Positions 57,838 through 64,000 of a stretch of DNA of 64,000 nt are shown here, piece by piece (within the stretch, counting starts at the first letter, position 1; every line of letters starts with the position of its first letter). Origin of the DNA: Owenia fusiformis (Eukaryota; Annelida; Polychaeta; Sabellida; Oweniidae). Both the position numbers and the translations under genes were made by a program. Below the pieces are notes generated by a model. That model searched no databases and had not been told where the DNA came from. It saw only the letters and a list, made by a program, of their open reading frames with translations. The stretch spans positions 8,116,030 to 8,180,029 of the forward strand of contig CAIIXF020000009.1 of assembly GCA_903813345.2 (NCBI GenBank), written 5' to 3'.

Positions 57838-58483
57838 ATCACTGTTCCACAACTAGTTACTTTGACGAAATGTCAATGTAACAAAATGGATGAACAACCT
57901 GGATAGCTTTTTGTTTTGTCAATTTAAACCTACTCAAGTTGCAGATTATACCTTGGCACAAGGGTAGGCATGGGCGTAGCGCTATTTTTCCAAGTAGTAC
58001 GCCACCACCACAGGAACAAGAGTCAAGAATAAAAAAACAAGCATTTAGGGGGGTCTGGGGGTTCTCCCCCAGGAAAATTTTGAAATTTGGTTGTATTTGG
58101 AGCGAATTTGCAACCATCTGGTACGCCTGTGCGTACCCAGCGTACTGGGCGCTACGCCCATGGTAGGAAATATAGTCTAGCTTTAAAAAGAGCCTTCGAT
58201 TTGGAATTTGTTTTGTAAATGAAGTTGCAATTCATATATTTGTCCCTCACTTTTGTTACAGCTTTTATCTAAAATTAAATTCCAAACTGAGAGCATTTCT
58301 TAAAGCTAGACTATTATTGTCTCACTTTGTGCCACATTATAATTTGCAACTTGACTTATAAGTAGGTTTACATCGAAAAAACAAAAGAACAAGTCCTAGT
58401 GTTGGGACTATCCAAGAAGTTCATCCATTTTGTTACATTGACGACCTGTCATAGTAACTAGCTGTGGAACAGTGGTTATACTG
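57838..58483. mobile_element. Fold-back element with nested MITE
   Basis: Arms 57838-57960 and 58320-58483 are inverted copies (GTTCCACAACTAGTTACTTT … ACAAAATGGATGAAC … CTACTCAAGTTGCAGATTAT … TTGGCACAA). An inner pair, ATAGTCTAGCTTTAA (58172) and TTAAAGCTAGACTAT (58299), also inverts. A separate MITE sits in the left arm side. Confidence 0.78.
57964..58167. mobile_element. CATGGGCGTAGCGC MITE with GTAGG target duplication
   Basis: 57969 CATGGGCGTAGCGC and 58162 end GCGCTACGCCCATG; GTAGG flanks both sides. Inner sub-repeats AGTACGCCACC / GGTACGCCTGTGCGTAC. 194 bp. Confidence 0.82.
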
Positions 58484-58785
58484 GATGCACATATATGTTC
58501 AAATATGGGAAATTTAAATTTGCCCCTCCCACATTTATATCCTTTCAAGGCAAATAATAAATATTTCAAACATTTTAAAAATAAAGTATTTGAACCAAAA
58601 TCTAAAAAATAATATAGATAATCTATTTAGATTGAAATAATGACCATAAAGTCTATGGTTGTAAGATGAAGGCTAGAAAACTGAAATAATATGCAAAATA
58701 TTTAAGTCATTAACAATAGCTTGAAATAATAGATAAATCCCCCAGCGCACAAACAATCAATGTCATCAGGTAGAGTTAATTCTTA

Positions 58786-58860
58786 CCTGCAGCCATTATG
58801 GCTACAGAGATGTGATGACCCGGGGTATGATTTTCATGAATTACACTCCACAGGCCTCCA
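58786..58860 (-). CDS. Candidate alternative first exon feeding the USP22 catalytic domain
   Basis: On the minus strand an ATG (CATAATGGCTGCAG) is followed by an ideal donor GCAG|GTAAGA. Its phase 1 exactly fits the acceptors of the Cys-box units, which would give [12 protein letters not shown]. The open frame upstream of the ATG continues for ~25 codons without a recognised domain. It would produce a protein lacking the ZnF-UBP and linker. Speculative: the main transcript joins the exon at 63636. Confidence 0.25.
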
Positions 58861-59092
58861 GGGAATTGCAACGCTCTGGCTGGCCTATGTCTGATCTTCT
58901 ACCTGGTGACATTTTAAACAACCTAAAATTTAACAGAATCCCTGATCAGTAGAGCAACTGTCAACTAATAAACAGTCATCTCAGGATACCATTGTATTTC
59001 TTCAGTCATATTATGTAATACCAAGATGGATGCCATCGTTAAGGCCTAAAAATAGTTCAGCAATCAATTGATGTATAGTCCCCAGCACCTTA

Positions 59093-59907
59093 GTTACCCC
59101 CCTATCACACCAAACTCGTTCTTACCCGTTCTTGCCAGTCCTACGAAAACGTCGTAAAATGGGCTCAATCTGGCTGTGGTCGGGAAATATGTCTGAAATA
59201 ATTAGCTTCTTCGTTCTTAAACAGTCTTCAATACGTCCATCTCGTTCGCAGTTCGTTCAGGTCGCACCACATCGGTGTGCAACGCCGTAGAACGCGCCCC
59301 TTAGTCTAGAAGGTCATCATGACCTGATAACAGAATGGTATGGTCGCAATTGAATTTTGAATCGATTCAAAATTCTAAAATCACATTCCCGTCTGAGAAC
59401 GTTCATAAAGTTCGTAAATAGACCTTAGAAAGTTGCAGCTACGTTCATTCCGCTCGCACACAGTTTAGAACCAGTTTTGAAGAACGCAGTGGCAACTTGT
59501 TTGGTGTGATAGCTATATTTTTGCTAACTCGTTCATAAGCAGTGTTAAATACGTTCTTAATCAGTTTAAACCGTTTGCAATGAGTTCTACCTCGTTCTCA
59601 ACACGTCCTCAGACAGTTCCACTTGTTGTTAAAACGTCCCTAGTAGGATTGAAGTACTGCGGTTCTGTTCGTAGTACGTCCAGCTCGTCATTAGTACGTT
59701 GTCACTCGTTCTAATTGTAGAACGTGACGACCACGAGAACATTTTGAGCATTGTCTAAGTTCTAGAGAACCTACCCGTTCGAGTACGTTCGATGAAGTTT
59801 GTAAATAGATCCCAAACGGTTCTAAGTACGTCCAGTCCATTAGTACACAGTTGAAGTCCGTTTTCGAGAACGTAGTGAGAACTAGTTTGGTGTGATAGTA
59901 GGGTAAC
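59093..59907. mobile_element. 815-bp element with GTTACCCC…TATCACACCAAACT ends, rich in ACGTTC
   Basis: Left GTTACCCCCCTATCACACCA, right TGGTGTGATAGTAGGGTAAC. Inside there are dozens of short words GTTCGT, ACGTTC, ACGTCC, GAACGT in both orientations, and a third copy of TTTGGTGTGATAG at 59500. CpG-rich relative to its surroundings. No coding frame. Non-autonomous; family unknown. Confidence 0.8.
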
Positions 59908-60450
59908 CACCATATTATTTTATGCATCCAAGCTGTCTGTCCTATTTTCTGTAAAAACTATGGATATATGGGCTTAAGGTTAGCCTACAGAAATGATTGT
60001 TTGCTCAATAGCTCATCCTCCTAAGCAGGTGTCCAGAAGCCATGCCTCCTTCTTCCCCCTGCTATAACCAATTTGGAAGCACCTGATTAAACTGAATCAT
60101 GCGATCTAATTATGCGCAATGACTTATACATGATTTCTGTTGCAGTGTTGCAACAGCCAATCAAATTGCGAGTTCTTAATCGGGAAAATGCTAACTGCTT
60201 ATCGCAGGGGGTAAAAAGGAAGAATAGTATTCTGGATTTGAAGCCCTGTGATCGGAGGATGTAAATACATGAAGCTTTAAGTCTCATTTTTAATGAGATT
60301 TTAGGAGATCTGTGTTTTTAACCATTTAAGATCAACATTTTCTTTTATTTGATGGCATATTTAGATTCTGTTTGTAATTTTCTATTAAACAACTTAGGGA
60401 TTTTCAAGTTTTCTGAAAATTTCAGGCTAAATCTCCATTGACACAATATT

Positions 60451-61915
60451 AAACAAGAACACAAATGTGTACAAAATGTCCCCACCAAGTGGTGATCCCG
60501 TGAAATGGTTATCCTGAAAATGAGTAGACAAGTCTTTAACAACACAATTTGAGGACGGAAAATCCAAAGTGGCCACCTTAAAATTTACCTAGAATGCCAA
60601 AAATTTAGTCAGTTCTAGATTTTCATACTCAGAACCACCCCTGAAAATTTGAAATTGATCCGTCACACAGTTAACCAGAAAACATGTAAACAAGACTTTA
60701 CAGACAAGACTTCAGGATGGAAAATCCAAAATGGCTGCCTTGACATTTATCAAGAATGTCAAAAAACTAATCTGTTTGTAGATTTTTATACTAAGAATCA
60801 TCCCTGAAAATATGAAATTGATCTACCAAACGGTTCACCTGAAAACGGGTAGACAAGACTTTACAGACAAGATTTTAGGACAGAAAATCCAAAATGGCTG
60901 CCTTAACATTTACGCAGAATGCAAAAAGAGTAATCAGATGTAGATTTTCATACAAAGAATCATCCCTGAAAATTTGAAATTGATCTATCAAACCGTTCAC
61001 CTAAAAACGCGTAGACAAGACTTTACAGGCAAGATTTTAAGACGGAAAATCCAAAATGGCTGCCTTGACATTTACCCAGAATGCAAAAAAACTAATCAGT
61101 TCTAGATTTTCATACTAAGAATCATTCCTGAAAATTTGAAATTGATCTACCAAACAGTTCACCTGAAAACGAGTAGACAAGACTTTACAGACAAGATTTT
61201 AGGACGGAAAATCCAAAATGGCTGCCTTGACATTTACCCAGAATGCCAAAAAACTAATGAGATCTAAATTTTTTATACTAAGAATCATCCCTGAAAATTT
61301 GAAATTGATCCACCAAACGGTTCACCTGAAAACGCGCAGACAAGACTTCACAGACAAGATTTATGAGTTTTTGCTGATTTTTTTTTACAAAATTATCACA
61401 TATAACTACTGTTAACAATAAAGTAGGCTTTTACAGCAAAGTACATCTGAAATTATTTATAAAGCTACTAAATAGTTAAAGTATGAAAACTCAAAAACAC
61501 CATTCAATATGATACAAAGTATTATTGCGCGCTAACTTTTCTTAAGACATTCAAAATGGCTGACATGACTGAGCTAGCAGGTCCAAAACCTAATCAGATC
61601 TAGAATGAAGTGAGCTGAACAAGATGTTAAAGTTTTAAAAGCAACTGTGAAGCAGTTTTTCTTAAAGTTTGCAGACAAGGATTTTAGCATTTGACTTCAA
61701 AATGGCCGACAGGAAGTAGGTTTCGAGTTAAATTTTTTTCATCCACATCTATAGGCACTCATAAGTTATTCCTGAAAATTAAAAGGTGATACCTGTAGCG
61801 GTTTTGGAGAAAACTGCCGGACGTCGGACGGACAGACAGACAGACAACCAACCAGACAGACGGACGGACGCGCCTAGGACGACAATATGGCCCCACACTA
61901 TGTGGTGGGGACATA
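60451..61915. mobile_element. Satellite-bearing GTCCCCACC-ended element, copy 1
   Basis: Left ACAAAATGTCCCCACCAAG, right TGTGGTGGGGACATAA. Six to seven ~165-bp units (GACAAGACTTTACAGACAAG, ATCCAAAATGGCTGCCTTGA, CATTTACCCAGAATGCC, AATCATCCCTGAAAATTTGA) are followed by a tail CAAAATGGCCGACAGGAAGT and GGACGGACAGACAGACAGAC. Same architecture as 51293-53530. Confidence 0.82.
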
Positions 61916-62956
61916 AAAACTAATCAGATCTAGATTTTCATACTAAGAATCATCCCTGAAAATTTGAAATTGATCTACCAAATGCTTCACCTGGAAATGC
62001 ATAGACAAGACTTTAGAGACAAGATTTTAAGACGGAAAATCCAAAATGGCTGCCTTGACATTTACCCAGAATGCCAAAAAACTAATCAGATTTAGATTTT
62101 CATACTAAGAATCATCCCTGAAAATTTGAAAATGATCTACCAAGCGGTTTGCCTGAAAACGCGTAGACAAGACTTCACAGACAAGATTTTAGGACGGAAA
62201 ATCCAAAATGGCTGCCTTGACATTTACCCAGAATGCCAAAAAACTAATCAGATCTAGATTTTCATAATAAGAATCATCCCTGAAAATTTGAAAATGATCT
62301 ACCAAACGGTTCGCCTGAAAACGCATAGACAAGACTTTACAGACAAGATTTTCGGATGGAAAAATCCAAAATGGCCGACAATAAAAAAGTGATTATACTT
62401 TTTTGCTGATTTCTTTTTACAAAATTAGCACATATAACTACTGTTAGCAATAACATAGGCTTTTACAATAAAGTACACCTGAAATTTTTTATAAAGCTAC
62501 TAAATAGTCTAAGTATGAAAACTCAAAAACACCATACAATATGATACAAAGTATTATCGCACGCTAACTTTTCTTAAGACATTCAAAATGGCTGCCATGA
62601 TTGGGCTAACAGGTCCAAAACCTAATCAGATCTAGAATCAAGTGAGCTGAACAGGATGTTAAAGTTTCAAAAGCAACAGTGAAGCCATTTTTCTTAAAGT
62701 TTGCAGACAAGGATTTTAGCATTTCACTTCAAAATGGCCGACAGGAAGTAGGTATCGACTTGAAACTTTTTCGTCCACATCTGTATGCACTCATAAGTTA
62801 TCCCTGAAAATTTGAAGGTGATATCGGTAGCGGTTTTGGAGAAAACTGCCGGACGGACGGACGGACGGACGGACAGACAGACAGACAGACGGACGGACAG
62901 ACGGACGGACGCGCCTATGCCGACAATATGGCCCCACACTATGTGGTGGGGACATA
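61916..62956. mobile_element. Satellite-bearing GTCCCCACC-ended element, tandem partial copy
   Basis: Continues directly with the same ~165-bp units from inside a unit (AAACTAATCAGATCTAGATT) and ends with the identical right terminus TGTGGTGGGGACATAAAAAG. It shares the ACTCAAAAACACCAT … TACAATATGATACAAAGTAT block, so the right ~1 kb of copy 1 is duplicated in tandem. Confidence 0.82.
62851..62912. repeat. (GGAC/AGAC)n microsatellite
   Basis: Sixty bases of GACG and GACA tetranucleotides near the right terminus of the preceding element; the shorter counterpart is at 61826-61868. Confidence 0.9.
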
Positions 62957-63394
62957 AAAAGCTTTAAATGTCATATTCCCTTTTGGTTCACAATTTAATG
63001 TTAAACCACAACCAATATGTCAACACGATCATATTGTTATATGCCAATGGAGTTTGACATAAATGCCAACAGAAATACTTGATAAATCAAGAAATTGAGG
63101 GATTTTTACTAAGCATTCTCTATACTGGTATACTATCAATAGCATTCTGGCAATACCAACACATGTGCTGCCATCTTTTTATCCATCTCTACATAGCAAA
63201 TGGTACAATGAACTAGCTGTCTCTTCTGGGAGATTTGGGGGTGTGGATTTCATTTTTGACAACTTTAGAGTAGAGCAATATTTTCTTTACTGCTATATTG
63301 GGAATAAGATAAAATTATTGATAGCATTCACAGGTCTGTTTTTCAAAAACATGAACATACCCAAGATGCATAACAGTAGAGATTAAAGCCAAAA

Positions 63395-63610
63395 TACAAG
63401 TCTCGGTTTGGAGAACGAAGTTCATCAGTCTACTGCGACAATAATTTTCTTATGAAAAATAAAGAAAAAACACCCAAATTAAATTATGAATATTCAAAAG
63501 AGGACATTTAAATCTACAATTTGTGAATATGTATATCAAAATTGTCCAAAGCAGGCGAAATGTGCAGTAGACTTATCAACTTTGTTCTCCAGACCGAGAC
63601 TAGTCCTTTT
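63395..63610. mobile_element. TCTCGGTTTGGAGAAC MITE, monomeric copy beside a USP22 donor
   Basis: Left AAGTCTCGGTTTGGAGAACG, right GTTCTCCAGACCGAGACTAG + TCCTTTT; interior CACCCAAATTAAATTATGAA and TATTCAAAAGAGGACATTTA. It is one monomer of the dimer at 44314. Ends ~25 bp from the donor at 63634. 62957-63394 and 63740-64000 hold no recognised feature. Confidence 0.8.
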
Positions 63611-63635
63611 GGTTTTAAATATTAATTTGGTTTAC

Positions 63636-63737
63636 CTATTGTTGAGTACTCTGTCACTTTGCGCCGTTTTGGGTGCAGCTGCATCAGCTCTTTCTCAATA
63701 CACGAGGGCTCCCATGGTTGGCAAGTTTTATCAAGTC
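63636..63737 (-). CDS. USP22: USP22 linker exon between ZnF-UBP and catalytic domain
   Basis: Reads LDKTCQPWEPSCIEKELMQL followed by HPKRRKVTEYSTIG. This matches the USP22 linker (…WEPTKRELELLKHNPKRRK…) including the basic KRRK patch. Acceptor TGTTTTAG at the right edge, donor ATAG|GTAAAC, phase 2 in and 1 out; phase 1 joins directly to the GLRGLINLG start of the next exon. A MITE ends about 27 bp downstream of the donor. Confidence 0.92.
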
Positions 63738-64000
63738 CTAAAACATATCATTATAAAAGATATTGTTTATCATCATAATCAAGAACAGTCACATAATAGG
63801 TATCACATTTTTTATCAAAAATTTACCTGTAAAAATAAGTTGAACATGTACCTGTTATGTAAGTTGTTTTAATGGAGTTTTAATGACAAGATTTATGTGG
63901 CGCTTGCCTGCATACCCAGGAGTGCAAGATGACCCGACAATATCGCACTTTGAAGATGTGTGATAAAAAGGTTTTTCCACAGAGAAATAAAAAACTGTTA

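Larger units (their letters stand above)
46724..63737 (-). other. USP22: Gene span: USP22/27X/51-type ubiquitin C-terminal hydrolase (SAGA DUB), 5' end off window
   Basis: Nine consecutive exons with consistent phases encode the linker and the complete USP catalytic domain through the C-terminus LEYE-stop. Similarity to vertebrate USP22 is very high over nearly every exon. The family is the catalytic subunit of the SAGA deubiquitinase module, which removes ubiquitin from histone H2B (nonstop in Drosophila, Ubp8 in yeast). Catalytic Cys-box (GNTCFMNC), QQDAHEFL box and His-box ([10 protein letters not shown]) are all intact, as are the CxxC zinc ligands. The N-terminal ZnF-UBP exons, needed for SAGA docking, must lie right of 64000. 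The catalytic-Cys exon is preceded by ten extra in-frame tandem copies of itself with their own splice acceptors. Confidence 0.95.

Overview
This is a window from an AT-rich invertebrate animal genome. Evidence: two multi-exon genes with GT-AG introns, no bacterial-type gene packing, abundant miniature inverted-repeat elements, minisatellites, a LINE tail and an integrated Maverick/Polinton. CpG is depleted over most transcribed sequence but frequent near the start of the left gene, which fits mosaic methylation in an invertebrate. I cannot name the phylum from the sequence; a marine deuterostome or lophotrochozoan would fit.

Host genes, both on the minus strand and arranged head to tail. (1) A BMP1/tolloid-family astacin metalloprotease runs from a start codon at 37599 (or 37743) leftward through seven exons to 6238. 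It encodes a signal peptide, a prodomain with a FMGD aspartate switch, a furin site (RSRR), the astacin domain with [11 protein letters not shown] and the SIMHY Met-turn, and most of CUB1. The remaining CUB/EGF exons lie off the left end. (2) A USP22/USP27X/USP51-type ubiquitin hydrolase (SAGA deubiquitinase) runs from a linker exon at 63737 through eight more exons to a stop at 46724. Its N-terminal zinc-finger exons lie off the right end. All exon phases agree across both genes.

Mobile DNA. The 15.5-kb tolloid intron 3 holds an element with 9-bp target duplications (15639-25444, Mutator-like by TSD length). A 7964-bp Polinton (16210-24173) has inserted into it, with ~260-bp terminal inverted repeats and an AATATT target duplication. 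The Polinton carries apparently intact genes for a packaging ATPase, an integrase with chromodomain, a small membrane protein, a minor (penton) capsid protein, a basic protein, a major capsid protein and an adenain-like protease, all on the minus strand. It has no DNA polymerase gene; the stretch where one could sit holds a GTGAACA minisatellite. Many smaller inverted-repeat elements and satellites fill the introns.

Most striking observations. (a) The USP22 exon carrying the catalytic cysteine is tandemly amplified into 11 units of 150 bp. Each unit has its own 3' splice acceptor, and all are open in one frame, so acceptor choice could give proteins with 1 to 11 Cys-boxes. (b) The acceptor of the catalytic-His exon of the same gene is the end of another minisatellite made of acceptor-like units. 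(c) The Polinton is polymerase-less but keeps a complete virion-morphogenesis set. (d) A satellite-bearing element in a USP22 intron is packed with nuclear-receptor half-sites. (e) A perfectly symmetric 460-bp-armed palindromic element carries eight copies of a CGTCACCGTACAG motif.
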